NCBI RefSeq assembly: GCF_001612635.1
Contig: NZ_BDAV01000007.1
Location: 124,001-188,000 of the forward strand
Source: Nocardia africana NBRC 100379
Lineage (GTDB): Bacteria; Actinomycetota; Actinomycetes; Mycobacteriales; Mycobacteriaceae
Direction: 5' to 3'
DNA length: 64,000 bases
Shown: positions 11,022 to 20,009 of the stretch, one piece after another
Position numbering within the stretch: position 1 is the stretch's first letter
Layout: each line of letters starts with the position of its first letter
The notes under the pieces: model-generated
Told to the model about the DNA's origin: nothing
The model's database searches: none
Seen by the model: the letters and a program-made list of their open reading frames with translations, nothing else
Position numbers and translations under genes: made by a program

Positions 11022-11951
11022 CTACGCCGGATCGGGCGTTCGCGGTGTCGCGGCGCGCCGGCCGTGCACGATGGCGGACACCAGTTGCCCGGCCGGGCCG
11101 CCGAGTTTGCGCGGTGGACGCCACACCGCGCGCAGGGTGCGACGCAGGTCCAGGCCCTCGACGGTGACCGCGCGCAGCTCGCCGCGCTCAAGATGATCAC
11201 CGACCGCCAGCGTGCTGAGGACCGCGGGCCCCACGCCACCCAGCACGCTGGTGCGGATGGCCGCGGCGCTGCCGAGCTCCAGAAGTGGTTCGGCGCGCGG
11301 ATATTCGGCCAGCGCGACATCGAGGGTGCTCCGGGTACCGGAACCGGGTTCGCGTACCACCAGCGGCGTGGCGGCCAGTTCGGCGACGGTGAGCGGGGTG
11401 CGGCGCCGCGCCCAGGGATGCCCGGGATCCACCACGACGAGCAGGCGATCGTGCGCGACGGTCACATGCGGCAGTCCGTCGGGCACGGCCGGCGATTCGA
11501 CGAATCCCAGATCGCATTCCCCGGCCACCAGCCGATCGCACACCTGGCGCGAATTATGCACCTGCAGATGCACTTTCACATCCGGATGACCGCGGCGGAA
11601 CGCGCCGAGCCAACCGGGCAGCAGACATTCCGCGACCGTCATGCTGGCGGCGACGGTGAGTTCGGCCTCTTGATCGGTGCGCAGCGCGGCGGCGGCATCG
11701 AGTAGCCGGTCCACATCAGCCAGCACCTCTCGCGCCCAGTGCACGACGACGGTGCCCGCCGGGGTGAGCGTGGAGCCTCGCGGTGAGCGGTGCAGCAGGG
11801 CGAGGCCCAGCCGGTGCTCCCACTGCCGCATCGCACGGCTGGCGTTCGGCTGCGCCATGCCGATCGAGCGTGCGGCCGCGCCGAGACTACCGTGGTCGTC
11901 GATCGCGACCAGCAGCTCCAGGAAACCCAGGTCGGGACGGACATCGGCCAT
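11022..11951 (-). CDS. LysR-family transcriptional regulator
   Basis: LTTR of 309 residues: winged helix-turn-helix near residues 8-65 (AAARSIGMAQPNASRAMRQW) and a two-lobed effector domain afterwards. It is divergent from a YeiH-family exporter, the same arrangement as yeiE-yeiH in enterobacteria, so it very likely controls that gene. The effector is unknown, and sulfur compounds are one guess. A T-N11-A box lies between the two genes. TATGAT ends 6 nt before the ATG with no Shine-Dalgarno sequence, so the transcript is probably leaderless, and the LysR box covers the position of its -35, which fits autorepression. Confidence 0.88.
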   Translation of the reverse strand: MADVRPDLGFLELLVAIDDHGSLGAAARSIGMAQPNASRAMRQWEHRLGLALLHRSPRGSTLTPAGTVVVHWAREVLADVDRLLDAAAALRTDQEAELTVAASMTVAECLLPGWLGAFRRGHPDVKVHLQVHNSRQVCDRLVAGECDLGFVESPAVPDGLPHVTVAHDRLLVVVDPGHPWARRRTPLTVAELAATPLVVREPGSGTRSTLDVALAEYPRAEPLLELGSAAAIRTSVLGGVGPAVLSTLAVGDHLERGELRAVTVEGLDLRRTLRAVWRPPRKLGGPAGQLVSAIVHGRRAATPRTPDPA

Positions 11952-11957
11952 ACCGCA

Positions 11958-11963
11958 ATCATA
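11958..11963 (-). promoter_or_regulatory. -10 hexamer of the lysR gene
   Basis: On the minus strand TATGAT ends 6 nt before the lysR ATG, consistent with a leaderless start. The expected -35 position falls inside the LysR box. Confidence 0.5.
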
Positions 11964-11976
11964 TGCTTAGGACACA

Positions 11977-11999
11977 ACCCATATCAGGCCAATATGGGT
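11977..11999. promoter_or_regulatory. LysR-type operator (T-N11-A box)
   Basis: Perfect 8-bp arms ACCCATAT (11977-11984) and ATATGGGT (11992-11999) around 7 nt. The inner AT..AT pairs give the T-N11-A spacing typical of LysR regulators. It lies between the divergent lysR and yeiH-like genes. Confidence 0.65.
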
Positions 12000-12054
12000 G
12001 CGATGCCGTTTCGGCCGCTACCGGACCCCACCGATCCACGAGACCGTTGTGGGC

Positions 12055-13251
12055 ATGACAAGTCTGGATTCCTCGCGAGAGGCCGCGTCCGCCGACGACG
12101 CGGCTGATACCACCGAGCCGGGCACACCGGACCGAACCGGTGATACCGGCGGCGCGGCCGGTGCGCAGCGCGGTATCGGATCCTCCGGCACGCATATCCC
12201 GGCCCGCACGCCACGACAGCGATGGCGAGCGCGCCTCGGGCGCCGCGCATTCGCCGGGCGACCGGGTGTGGCGGCGGGGGTGGACATCGTCCCCGGATTG
12301 AGCCTGACAGTCGCGATCACCGCTCTCGTCCTGGGCATCGCCCAGTTCACGCCGACGGTCAGCCCGCTACTGCTCGCGATCGTCGTCGGCGCGGTGCTCG
12401 CCAATTGCGTCCCGCTGCCGCAGCGGGTGCAGCCGGGGTTGCAGTTCTCGGCGAAGCGGCTGCTGCGCATCGGCGTCGCGCTGCTCGGCCTGCAGCTGAC
12501 ATTCGCCGACATCCTCGGGCTCGGGCCCGCGGTGATCGCGGTGGTCGTCGCGATCGTCGCCCTCGGAATCGGCGGCACGATGATCATGGGCCGGCTGCTG
12601 GGTCTGAGCTGGACACAGCGACTGCTCATCGCCTGCGGATTCTCCATCTGCGGTGCGGCCGCCGCGGCAGCGGTGGACGGCGTGGTCGACGCCGAAGACG
12701 AGGAAGTGCTGACCGCGATCGCACTCGTGGTCGTTTTCGGCACGATCATGATCGGCGCGCTCCCCCTGCTGTCGAACGTTCTGGGCCTCGACGAACGCAC
12801 CGCCGGCATCTGGGCCGGAGGCGCCGTGCACGAGGTGGCCCAGGTCGTCGCGACCGGAGGCGCCATCGGCGGCGCCGCACTGACCGTCGCGGTCGTGGTC
12901 AAACTCGCGCGGGTCGTATTGCTGGCACCGGTGCTGGCGGTGATCGGCTGGCAGGTCCGGCGGCGCGAGGACACCGCGCCCGGAACCCGCAGGCCGCCCC
13001 TGATTCCGCTGTTCGTCGTCGCCTTTCTGGCCTGCGCCGCACTGCGCACCACCGGACTCCTGCCCGAATCGGCACTCGCCACGGCCAAACTGCTGCAGAC
13101 CGCGCTGCTCACCGCCGCCATGTTCGCCCTGGGCGCGGGCGTACGCCTGGCCGCACTGCGCCGAGTCGGGCCGCGCCCGCTGATCCTGGCGCTCCTGTCG
13201 ACCGCCTGGGTGGCCGGCATCGCCCTCGCCGGTGCGATGATCGCCGGCTGA
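12055..13251 (+). CDS. YeiH/UPF0324-family membrane protein (putative sulfate exporter family)
   Basis: Integral membrane protein of 398 residues. The first 70 or so are hydrophilic and disordered. The rest is about ten hydrophobic helices of the Cons_hypoth698 (UPF0324, YeiH) family. Recognisable parts are the VGAVLANCVPLPQRVQPGL stretch, LLRIGVALLGLQLTFAD, ACGFSICGAAAAAAV and GGAVHEVAQVVATGGAIG. Members are annotated as putative sulfate exporters on limited evidence, so the substrate should be treated as unknown. The ATG at 12055 lacks a strong ribosome binding site, and GTG 12049 is an alternative. It is divergent from a LysR regulator that probably controls it. Confidence 0.82.
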   Translation: MTSLDSSREAASADDAADTTEPGTPDRTGDTGGAAGAQRGIGSSGTHIPARTPRQRWRARLGRRAFAGRPGVAAGVDIVPGLSLTVAITALVLGIAQFTPTVSPLLLAIVVGAVLANCVPLPQRVQPGLQFSAKRLLRIGVALLGLQLTFADILGLGPAVIAVVVAIVALGIGGTMIMGRLLGLSWTQRLLIACGFSICGAAAAAAVDGVVDAEDEEVLTAIALVVVFGTIMIGALPLLSNVLGLDERTAGIWAGGAVHEVAQVVATGGAIGGAALTVAVVVKLARVVLLAPVLAVIGWQVRRREDTAPGTRRPPLIPLFVVAFLACAALRTTGLLPESALATAKLLQTALLTAAMFALGAGVRLAALRRVGPRPLILALLSTAWVAGIALAGAMIAG

Positions 13252-13264
13252 GCGGCCAGCGAGG

Positions 13265-15085
13265 TCAGAGCGGTTTGCGCAACGCGGCCATGAACATGGC
13301 GTCGGTGCCGTGACGGTGCGGCCACAGCTGGGCGGCGGGACCGTCGCCGATATCGGTGACTCCCGGCAGCAACGCACGCGTGTCCAGCTGTTCGGCCTGC
13401 GAGCGGCGGACGAAATCAGAGACGACGGACACGGTTTCGGGCAGGTGTGGGGAACAGGTGGAATACACCACCACACCCCCTGGACGCAGCAGATCCCATG
13501 CGGCGGTGAGCAATTGGCTCTGCAGGGTGGTCAGGTCGCGCACATCGGCCGGAGTGCGCCGCCACCTCGCCTCCGGACGCCTGCGCAGCGCGCCCAGCCC
13601 GGTGCACGGCGCGTCGACCAGGATGCGGTCGTAGCCGGGTTCCAGCCCGGAGTCGCGGCCGTCGACCACATGGACGGTGACCGGAAGGCCGCGCGTCGCC
13701 TTGCGCACCAGATCGGCGCGGTGTTCGGCGGGTTCGACGGCATCGACCCGATACCTGTCGATATCGGCCAGGGCACCGAGCAGCGCGGTCTTACCGCCCG
13801 GACCGGCGCACAGATCGAGCCAGCGCCCGCCGTCCTCGCCCAGCAGCGGCGCCCGGGTCAGCGACAGCGCGACCAGCTGGCTGCCCTCGTCCTGCACCGC
13901 GGCCATTCCCTCGCGCACCGCCTCCAGCTGCCCCGGATCGCCGCTGTCCAGGTACACCGCATACGGTGACCAGCGGCCCTCCTCACCACCACTGACCAGC
14001 GCCAATTCCTCGGCAGTGATATCGCCGGGCCGCGCCACCAGGTGCACGATCGGACGTTCGTCGTCGGCGGCGAGCAGGTCGCGCAGCTCCCCCGCCCGCG
14101 CACCGAGCGCGTCGGCGAAGGCCTGCGCGATCCAGACCGGATGCCCGAATTCGAACGCCACGCGGCCGATCGGATCCTTGGGCGCCAGATCCTCCACCCA
14201 CTGCTGCGGTGTCCGCGCCGCCGCCCGGCGCAGCACGGCGTTCACGAAACCGGCTTTGCCGCTGCCGGATTCGGTGCGCACCAGATCGACCGACGTGTCC
14301 ACCGCGGCGTGTGATCCCACTCGGGTCCGCAGCAGTTGATAGACCCCCAGGCGCAGGACGTCGAGGAGCGGGCCATCGATCTCGGTGATCGGACGTCCCG
14401 CGCATTCGGCGATCACCGCGTCGAGGACCCCCATCGCGCGGCAGGAGCCGTAGGTGAGCTCGGTCGCGAACGCCGCATCGCGTCCGGACAATCCGTATTC
14501 CCGCAGCAGGACGGGAAGCACGAGATTGGCGTACGCGTCGCGTTCTCGAACTGCCCGCAGTACGTCCCGGGCGACAAGCCTGGGAGCGTCACCCACCACA
14601 CCGCGTCGTCCCTGGGTCCGGGCCGCGGGGCGACCGGTCCGCCGCGCATCACGGTCCGCACGACGAGAGTCCGCGCCGCGGGACGAATCGTCACGCGTTC
14701 TCCGCCTCGGGTCGGTACCCCGCGACGGATTTCCGGCGCCCCCGCGCCGCGCGGAATCGGAGCCGGCCTCGGGTCGCGACTTCTGCTGCCCCGCAGCGGG
14801 TTTCCCAGTCGGCCCGCTGCCATCGGAGGCTCGTCGCGATCCGGCATCGGCGCGCCCGGTACCACGAGCATCACTCGCGCCGGAGCGCCGTCCACGGTCG
14901 TCCGACGAATCGTGCCCCTCGCTCCGGCGGGCGCGAGCGGCATCACCGCCCCGGCCGCCCGAACCTCTCCCCGCGTCGCCGTGATGCCGAGAACCGTTGT
15001 CCGCCCGATCTTTTCCGCGGCGCGCATCGTTCGACTTCCGGCCGTCGCGGTCGGGTCGTTCGCCTCCGCGACGTGGGCCGGTCAC
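13265..15085 (-). CDS. rsmB: 16S rRNA m5C methyltransferase RsmB (Fmu) with a long N-terminal tail
   Basis: Expected to methylate C967 (E. coli numbering) of 16S rRNA using SAM. After a tail of about 165 residues there is a NusB-like domain ([20 protein letters not shown] onwards) and then the methyltransferase domain. The SAM loop is [10 protein letters not shown]. Cys494 (DAPCTGLG) and Cys544 (YSTCSPH) are the two catalytic cysteines of the RsmB/RsmF family. The tail is built almost only of Arg, Gly, Ser, Asp and Ala and is much longer than in typical RsmB (about 430-450 residues in all). The GTG start overlaps the fmt stop by 4 nt, and this start is the only sensible one at the operon joint. 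Confidence 0.93.
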   Translation of the reverse strand: MTGPRRGGERPDRDGRKSNDARRGKDRADNGSRHHGDAGRGSGGRGGDAARARRSEGHDSSDDRGRRSGASDARGTGRADAGSRRASDGSGPTGKPAAGQQKSRPEAGSDSARRGGAGNPSRGTDPRRRTRDDSSRGADSRRADRDARRTGRPAARTQGRRGVVGDAPRLVARDVLRAVRERDAYANLVLPVLLREYGLSGRDAAFATELTYGSCRAMGVLDAVIAECAGRPITEIDGPLLDVLRLGVYQLLRTRVGSHAAVDTSVDLVRTESGSGKAGFVNAVLRRAAARTPQQWVEDLAPKDPIGRVAFEFGHPVWIAQAFADALGARAGELRDLLAADDERPIVHLVARPGDITAEELALVSGGEEGRWSPYAVYLDSGDPGQLEAVREGMAAVQDEGSQLVALSLTRAPLLGEDGGRWLDLCAGPGGKTALLGALADIDRYRVDAVEPAEHRADLVRKATRGLPVTVHVVDGRDSGLEPGYDRILVDAPCTGLGALRRRPEARWRRTPADVRDLTTLQSQLLTAAWDLLRPGGVVVYSTCSPHLPETVSVVSDFVRRSQAEQLDTRALLPGVTDIGDGPAAQLWPHRHGTDAMFMAALRKPL

Positions 15086-16005
15086 TCGACCACCGCGCCG
15101 GGCTCCAGGCGGGCGCCGCGGGCCCAGTCCAGGGCCGGCATCATCCTTTTACCCTGGGGTTGCACCTGATCCAGGCGTACGGCGGTGGTGGCGGTGCCGA
15201 TGTAGACACCGGATTTGCGCACCTCGATCACCCGCTCGGGCAGCTGGTCCTCGACCAGTTCGACCGGCCCGAGTTTCAGCCGCTTACCGTCGACGACGGT
15301 CCACGCGCCCGGCGCCGGCGTGACGGCGCGAATCCGGCGGCCGACCGCCAGCGCCGGTTGATCCCAGCGGATATGTCCTTCGTCGGCCTCCACCTTGGGC
15401 GCATAGGAGATGCCCTCACCGGACTGCGGCACGGCCTGGACGGTGCCGTCCTCGATTCCGTCGAGGGTCGATTCGAGCAGCTGCGCACCGGAGATCGACA
15501 ATCGCTCCAGCAGGGATCCGGCGGTATCGGTGATGCCGATGCGTTCGGTGACCACACCATAGACGGGCCCGGTGTCCAAGCCCTCCTCGATGCGGAAGGT
15601 CGAGGCGCCCGTGATTTCGTCACCGGCCAGGACCGCCGCCTGCACCGGCGCGGCGCCACGCCACGCGGGCAGCAGCGAGAAGTGCAGATTGACCCAGCCG
15701 TGCCGCGGAATGTCGAGCACCACACGCGGCAGCAGCGCGCCGTAGGCCACCACCGGGCAGCAGTCGGGCGACAGATCCGTCAGTGCCGCAACGAATTCCG
15801 GCTCCGAGGGCTTGCGCGGGGTCAGCACCGGAATGCCGTAGTCGTCGGCCAGCCGCCCGATCGGCGAGCGCGTCACCTTGCGACCGCGCCCGGCCACCGC
15901 ATCCGGCCTCGTCACCACCGCCACCACCTCGTGGCGTTCGGATTCGATGAGCCGCCGCAGGGACGGAACGGCCGGTTCGGGGGTTCCCGCGAACACCAGG
16001 CGCAT
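15082..16005 (-). CDS. fmt: Methionyl-tRNA formyltransferase
   Basis: Formylates initiator Met-tRNA using 10-formyl-tetrahydrofolate. It has 307 residues, a standard length. It begins [16 protein letters not shown]. The folate-binding and catalytic region is the [20 protein letters not shown] stretch with Asn and His, followed by the conserved Asp region [10 protein letters not shown]. The C-terminal OB-like domain contacts tRNA. The gene lies directly between def (its start follows the def stop without a gap) and rsmB (4-nt overlap), so the three translation genes form a def-fmt-rsmB operon. Confidence 0.96.
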   Translation of the reverse strand: MRLVFAGTPEPAVPSLRRLIESERHEVVAVVTRPDAVAGRGRKVTRSPIGRLADDYGIPVLTPRKPSEPEFVAALTDLSPDCCPVVAYGALLPRVVLDIPRHGWVNLHFSLLPAWRGAAPVQAAVLAGDEITGASTFRIEEGLDTGPVYGVVTERIGITDTAGSLLERLSISGAQLLESTLDGIEDGTVQAVPQSGEGISYAPKVEADEGHIRWDQPALAVGRRIRAVTPAPGAWTVVDGKRLKLGPVELVEDQLPERVIEVRKSGVYIGTATTAVRLDQVQPQGKRMMPALDWARGARLEPGAVVE

Positions 16006-16572
16006 CTACTCGCCCCGCCCGGACTCGGGACGGCTGCCGGCGACCTCGGCCGCCGACATCACCGTCTTGCCCGCGGCGAACCATTCCGATTCCCGCACCG
16101 CGCGCATGGCCTGCTTGCGCGTGGCCGGTTCCAGCCGCTGCAGATACAGCACCCCGTCGAGGTGATCGGTTTCGTGCTGCACGCAGCGGGCGAGCAGACC
16201 CTCGGCCTCGAATTTCACCGGCTCGCCGCGCATATCGACGCCGCTCGCGACCACGCGGTGGGCACGGGTCACGTCGTAGCGCAGCCCCGGAATCGACAGG
16301 CAACCCTCCGGGCCGGTCTGCTCGTCGGTGCCGAGGACCTCGAAAACCGGATTCACCACATGTCCGGCGGCATCACCGGTGTCGTAGACGAACACCCGCA
16401 GGCCGACCCCGATCTGCGGCGCGGCCATGCCGACGCCGCGGCTGGCGTGCATGGTGTCGGTGAGGTCGGTGACCAGCTGCTCGAGTTCCCTGTCGAAGGC
16501 GTCGACCTCGTCCGCGCGGGCGCGCAGGACGGGATCGCCGAACAGGCGAACGGGCTGGATTGTCACAGGCAC
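16006..16572 (-). CDS. def: Peptide deformylase
   Basis: Removes the formyl group from nascent proteins. It has all three motifs of the family: GVGMAAPQIG (motif 1, G-x-G-x-A-A-x-Q), EGCLSIPG (motif 2, metal Cys) and QHETDHLDG (motif 3, HExxH metal ligands). The 188 residues include a short hydrophilic C-terminal tail. The GTG at 16572 has GGGAG almost touching it. The in-frame GTG at 16566 has better spacing (7 nt) and may be the real start. Directly followed by fmt, whose formylation it reverses. Confidence 0.94.
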   Translation of the reverse strand: MPVTIQPVRLFGDPVLRARADEVDAFDRELEQLVTDLTDTMHASRGVGMAAPQIGVGLRVFVYDTGDAAGHVVNPVFEVLGTDEQTGPEGCLSIPGLRYDVTRAHRVVASGVDMRGEPVKFEAEGLLARCVQHETDHLDGVLYLQRLEPATRKQAMRAVRESEWFAAGKTVMSAAEVAGSRPESGRGE

Positions 16573-16633
16573 ACTCCCGGGCGAGACGACATTGCGGTCG
16601 CCCCATTTTACGGGCGGCCGGAAATCCGTTTCG

Positions 16634-17656
16634 TCAGGAATGCGCGCCCAGGATCACCTCACCGATTCCGGTGCCCAGCGGCACGTAGACACACTGCGGC
16701 GGCGGCGCGTGCTGGGGGTCGAGCAGCGTGAGTAGCAGTTGCTGCACGAACGGGTCGTACACCATGTGGAAATGCCCGGTCAGGTCGATGGGGCACAGAT
16801 CCTGCAGCACGATGTTGCGCGCGCCCGGACCGGTCAGGGCGATATTGGTGGAGGGCTGGATTATCTCGTCGACGCGGCTGCCGACGGTGGTGTATCGCAC
16901 ACCGGGGACCGTGTCGCCGCCCGCGTCGAGTTCGCGCATGAACGGCGAGCCCTGGGCCTGCTCAACGGCGGCGAGCGAGGTGACCTGCCGATAGGCGTTC
17001 CACAGACCGGGCGCGGCGTCGGCGAGCGGAACCAGCCCGTACATCTGCGCGCCGTAGCTGGGCGAGGCGAGTCCGATCCACTGATCGACGTAGGAAGCGC
17101 CGCCGAGTTTGTCGATGTAGTAGCGAGTGATGTTGGCGCCCTGGGAAAATCCGACCAGGTCGACCTTGTCGGCGCCGGTGGCCGCCAGGACGCGGTCGAC
17201 GAAGTCGCCGAACTGTCGCGAGGACGCCCACAGGTCCTCGGTGCCGTAGCTGGTGGCATCCGGTTTGCCGCCGTAGTTCGGGGCGAAGACGCAGAAGCCC
17301 GCGGCGACGAGTTGCGGGCCGATGCCGCCCCAGTCGGTGTAGGCGGTGGCGTCGGTCCCGTGGGCCAGGATGATCGGGTGCGGATGCCGGGCGCTGGGCC
17401 GGCAGCCGAAATCGTTGGTACCCCACGGCGTCGTGCCGGGGTGCGCTTTCAGATAGCGCGAGGCGGTGAGATGGTCGCCCTGTGGTGGGCCCCATTCGGT
17501 CGGGACCACCACAGGGCGGGTGTCCGGCGGCGGGGATGCGGGAGGTTCGGCCCAGGTGTTCGCGCTGCCGCCGAATACCGCCCCGCACGCCACCACCGCG
17601 GCGAACGCCCTACGCCATGCGAGGCCCCCGTCTCGGCGTGTCCGACCTCGTCCCAT
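16634..17656 (-). CDS. Secreted lipase / alpha-beta hydrolase
   Basis: Protein of 340 residues starting with a Sec-type signal: Arg-rich start, hydrophobic run about residues 15-30, likely cleavage after an Ala near ANTWA. The mature part is an alpha/beta hydrolase of the actinobacterial secreted lipase type (Lipase_2-like). The oxyanion region is ILAHGTDAT, the nucleophile is Ser171 in GFSQG, the acid is probably Asp in GSRVDEII and the histidine is in GHFHMVYD. Several cysteines probably form disulfides outside the cell. It likely hydrolyses lipid or ester substrates, but the substrate is unknown. It stands alone between def and padR, on the same strand. Confidence 0.83.
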   Translation of the reverse strand: MGRGRTRRDGGLAWRRAFAAVVACGAVFGGSANTWAEPPASPPPDTRPVVVPTEWGPPQGDHLTASRYLKAHPGTTPWGTNDFGCRPSARHPHPIILAHGTDATAYTDWGGIGPQLVAAGFCVFAPNYGGKPDATSYGTEDLWASSRQFGDFVDRVLAATGADKVDLVGFSQGANITRYYIDKLGGASYVDQWIGLASPSYGAQMYGLVPLADAAPGLWNAYRQVTSLAAVEQAQGSPFMRELDAGGDTVPGVRYTTVGSRVDEIIQPSTNIALTGPGARNIVLQDLCPIDLTGHFHMVYDPFVQQLLLTLLDPQHAPPPQCVYVPLGTGIGEVILGAHS

Positions 17657-17710
17657 AGTCCGATTGTGCGCCGCGTGGACCGGTACGTGTGACGGGCCAC
17701 TGTATCGGCC

Positions 17711-18367
17711 TCACTCGGCCGCGGGGGTGTCGTCGTCGGCGAGGATCCGGTAGATCGAGCGCCGGGCCTCGGTGAGGACCTCGGCCGCCTTGCCGGCCTG
17801 TTCGGGAGTGCCGGCGCGGGCGACCTGGCCGACCGCACCCATCAGCTGTCCGACCAGTTCGCGCAGGTCCAGCGCCTGGTCGCCGACGCCCTCGCGGACG
17901 TCCTGCCAGGGGTCACCCAGTTCGTCGCGGTGTGCGCTGACGTACTCGGCGCCCGCGTCGGTGAGTTTGGCGGTCTTGCGACCGGCCACCTTCTCGATGA
18001 TCACCAGGCCCTCGTCCTCGAGCTGGGACAGCGCGGGGTAGATCGAACCGGGGCTCGGCCGCCAGATGTCGTCGCTACGCTCGCGGATCTGCTGGATCAG
18101 CTCGTAGCCGTGCATCGGACGTTCCTGCACGAGCAGCAGGATCGCCGCGCGGACATCTCCGCGCCGTCCGCGTCCACCGCGGCCGCGACCGCGACCGACA
18201 TGGCCGCCCGGACCGAATCCGGGTCCGAATTCCGGGCCGAAGGGCCCGAAGCCGTGTCCGCGCGAGTGGCGACGGAACTGTTCGTGTCCGCCGCGCTCGT
18301 GCGGGTCCGGCCGGGGGCCGCGGCGGCGGCCGCGACCGAACCTGTCCATGTTGTCCATGCGTTCCAT
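17711..18367 (-). CDS. PadR-family transcriptional regulator with a Gly/Arg/His-rich N-terminus
   Basis: Winged-helix regulator of 218 residues. The PadR DNA-binding domain starts near residue 71 (RAAILLLVQERPMHGYELIQ) and includes RPSPGSIYPALSQLEDEGLV. A C-terminal helical dimerisation part follows. The first 70 residues are a low-complexity segment of Gly, Arg, His, Phe and Pro repeats with histidines that could bind metal, a feature seen in some actinobacterial PadR proteins. The ATG at 18367 is fixed by a strong AGGAGG about 6 nt upstream. An inverted repeat 26 nt upstream suggests autoregulation. No obvious efflux target lies beside it. Confidence 0.87.
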   Translation of the reverse strand: MERMDNMDRFGRGRRRGPRPDPHERGGHEQFRRHSRGHGFGPFGPEFGPGFGPGGHVGRGRGRGGRGRRGDVRAAILLLVQERPMHGYELIQQIRERSDDIWRPSPGSIYPALSQLEDEGLVIIEKVAGRKTAKLTDAGAEYVSAHRDELGDPWQDVREGVGDQALDLRELVGQLMGAVGQVARAGTPEQAGKAAEVLTEARRSIYRILADDDTPAAE

Positions 18368-18392
18368 GATTGCCTCCTCAGGCATCGTCTTA

Positions 18393-18409
18393 CGTTGACG
18401 TAATCAACG
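18393..18409. promoter_or_regulatory. Inverted repeat upstream of padR, probable autoregulatory operator
   Basis: CGTTGA (18393-18398) and TCAACG (18404-18409) flank 5 nt, between the padR ribosome binding site and a promoter-like TTGTCA/TATATC pair further upstream on the minus strand. Position just downstream of the -10 fits repression of padR by its own product. Confidence 0.5.
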
Positions 18410-18466
18410 ATATATCGGCAATGCATCTTTGACAAGTATGGAACGGGCCACAGCGGGCGCGGCGGC

Positions 18467-19048
18467 TCAGGCCGCGAGCGAATCGATCCAACGCTCCAAG
18501 CGGTCGCCCTCCGCACGCATCAGCTCCGGATCGCGAAAGGTGTTGGTGAGCAAGGAAATTCCCTGATACGAGGCGATGAGCGCGACAGCCAGTTCGCGCG
18601 CGTCGGCGCGGCCCATCGCTTCGAATTGCCGCTGGACCCAATCCAGCAGGACGCCCATCACCTCGGCCATCTCCCGCTCCAACCCGTCGGAGCGTTTGTC
18701 GAGTTCGGCGGCCAGGGTGCCGGACGGGCAACCGTATCGGGCTGCGAGATCGCGCTGATCGACCCAGGATCGGATCAACGCACGCAACCGATCGACCGGC
18801 CGAGGTTCCCGGTCGAGGTCGGCGAGGAAGCCCTCCAGGGTGTGGGCATGCGCCCCGATCGCCGCCTGGATCAGCTGATCCTTGGTCTTGAAGTAGTAGT
18901 ACACGTTGCCGACGGGCACCTCGGCGGCCCGGGCGATGTCGGCGATCGTCGTCTTTTCCACCCCCTGGCGATGGAAGACCTCGGCGGCCGCGGCGGCGAG
19001 CCGTTCACGCTTACCGCCGGCCCGCTTGCCGGCGACTGAGTTAGTCAT
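18467..19048 (-). CDS. TetR-family transcriptional regulator
   Basis: TetR repressor of 193 residues. The helix-turn-helix is in residues 12-58 (VFHRQGVEKTTIADIARAAE then VPVGNVYYYFKTKDQL), and the ligand domain is C-terminal. It is divergent from an NmrA-like NAD(P)-binding protein, which it most likely controls. The start codon lies inside the palindrome TAGTCA-N6-TGACTA. TATAGT ends 7 nt before the ATG and there is no Shine-Dalgarno sequence, so translation is probably leaderless. The ligand is unknown. Confidence 0.87.
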   Translation of the reverse strand: MTNSVAGKRAGGKRERLAAAAAEVFHRQGVEKTTIADIARAAEVPVGNVYYYFKTKDQLIQAAIGAHAHTLEGFLADLDREPRPVDRLRALIRSWVDQRDLAARYGCPSGTLAAELDKRSDGLEREMAEVMGVLLDWVQRQFEAMGRADARELAVALIASYQGISLLTNTFRDPELMRAEGDRLERWIDSLAA

Positions 19049-19059
19049 GCAACTGACTA
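19042..19059. promoter_or_regulatory. TetR operator 1 overlapping the tetR start codon
   Basis: TAGTCA (19042-19047) and TGACTA (19054-19059) with a 6-nt spacer. It covers the start codon and part of the -10 (TATAGT, 19056-19061 on the minus strand). Binding here would block the regulator's own transcription. Confidence 0.5.
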
Positions 19060-19099
19060 TAGACACAACCCCCGGCAATGCCGTACGGTTCAGCCAGTC

Positions 19100-19115
19100 A
19101 GTCAGTCAACTAACT
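19100..19115. promoter_or_regulatory. TetR operator 2 next to the NmrA-like gene
   Basis: AGTCAGTCAACTAACT is an imperfect palindrome (12 of 16 positions symmetric) made of the same AGTCA-type half-sites as the other operator. It lies immediately before the AGGAG of the reductase gene, so binding would block that transcript. Confidence 0.4.
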
Positions 19116-19126
19116 AAGGAGTGACC

Positions 19127-19966
19127 ATGATCGTGGTAACCGGAGCGACCGGCAACGTCGGACGGCCGTTGGTGCGGATGCTCGCCGAAGCGGGCGAGAA
19201 GGTGACCGCCGTGTCCCGCCGCCGTCCCGACGACCTCCCCCACGGCGTACGGCACGTCGCGGCCGATATGACCGATACGGGCCAGGTCGCGGCAGCCCTC
19301 GACGGCGCGGAACAGCTGTTCCTACTCCTCGCGCCGGGTTCGCTGGCAACGGATGTGCCGGCGGTGCTGGCCGCGGCCCGGGATGCGGGGGTGCGGCACA
19401 TCGTGTTGTTGTCGTCCCAGGGCGTCGGAACCCGGCCCGACAGCGCCTCGCACGGACAGTTCGGTAAGCGGGTCGAAGTCGCGGTCCAGAACTCGGGACT
19501 GGAATGGACCATATTGCGGCCGAGCGGTTTTCAATCGAACGCCGCGATGTGGGCCGACCAGGTGCGCACGCAGCACACGGTCACCGCGCCGTTCGGTGAT
19601 GTCGCGATCCCCTTCGTGGACCCCGAGGATATCGCCGCCGTGGCCGCCGCCGCCCTGCGCGAGCCCGGTCACGCCGGCCGGACCTACGTGCTGACCGGTC
19701 CCACGCCCGAATCGCCGCGTGATCGGGTGCGGGTCCTGGCCGAGGCGCTCGGCCGGCCGGTGCGTTTCGTCGAGCAGACAGCCGAGCAGGCGCGCGCGCA
19801 GCTGCTCACCGTGATGCCCGCCGACGCCGCCGACACCACCCTGGCGATCATCGGCGCGCCGACCGCCGAGGAACTGCTGGTCAGTGGCGATGTCGAGGCG
19901 GTCCTCGGCCGCGCACCGCGGCCCTTCTCGGCGTGGGCACGACGCAATATCGAGATGTTCCGCTGA
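19127..19966 (+). CDS. NmrA-like NAD(P)H-binding protein (atypical SDR)
   Basis: Protein of 279 residues with an N-terminal Rossmann loop VVTGATGNVG, then HVAADMTD and a LLLAPGS strand. The YxxxK catalytic pair of classical dehydrogenases is not evident, which points to the NmrA/HSCARG-like atypical SDRs that act as redox sensors or quinone reductases. Substrate unknown. The ATG at 19127 has AAGGAG 5-6 nt upstream. GTG 19121 lies inside the ribosome binding site. Divergent TetR and operators suggest induction by a small electrophile or quinone (inference from similar pairs). Confidence 0.83.
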   Translation: MIVVTGATGNVGRPLVRMLAEAGEKVTAVSRRRPDDLPHGVRHVAADMTDTGQVAAALDGAEQLFLLLAPGSLATDVPAVLAAARDAGVRHIVLLSSQGVGTRPDSASHGQFGKRVEVAVQNSGLEWTILRPSGFQSNAAMWADQVRTQHTVTAPFGDVAIPFVDPEDIAAVAAAALREPGHAGRTYVLTGPTPESPRDRVRVLAEALGRPVRFVEQTAEQARAQLLTVMPADAADTTLAIIGAPTAEELLVSGDVEAVLGRAPRPFSAWARRNIEMFR

Positions 19967-20009
19967 GCGTCCCCACACCCAGATCGGGCATGCCGAATTC
20001 GCTTGTGCG

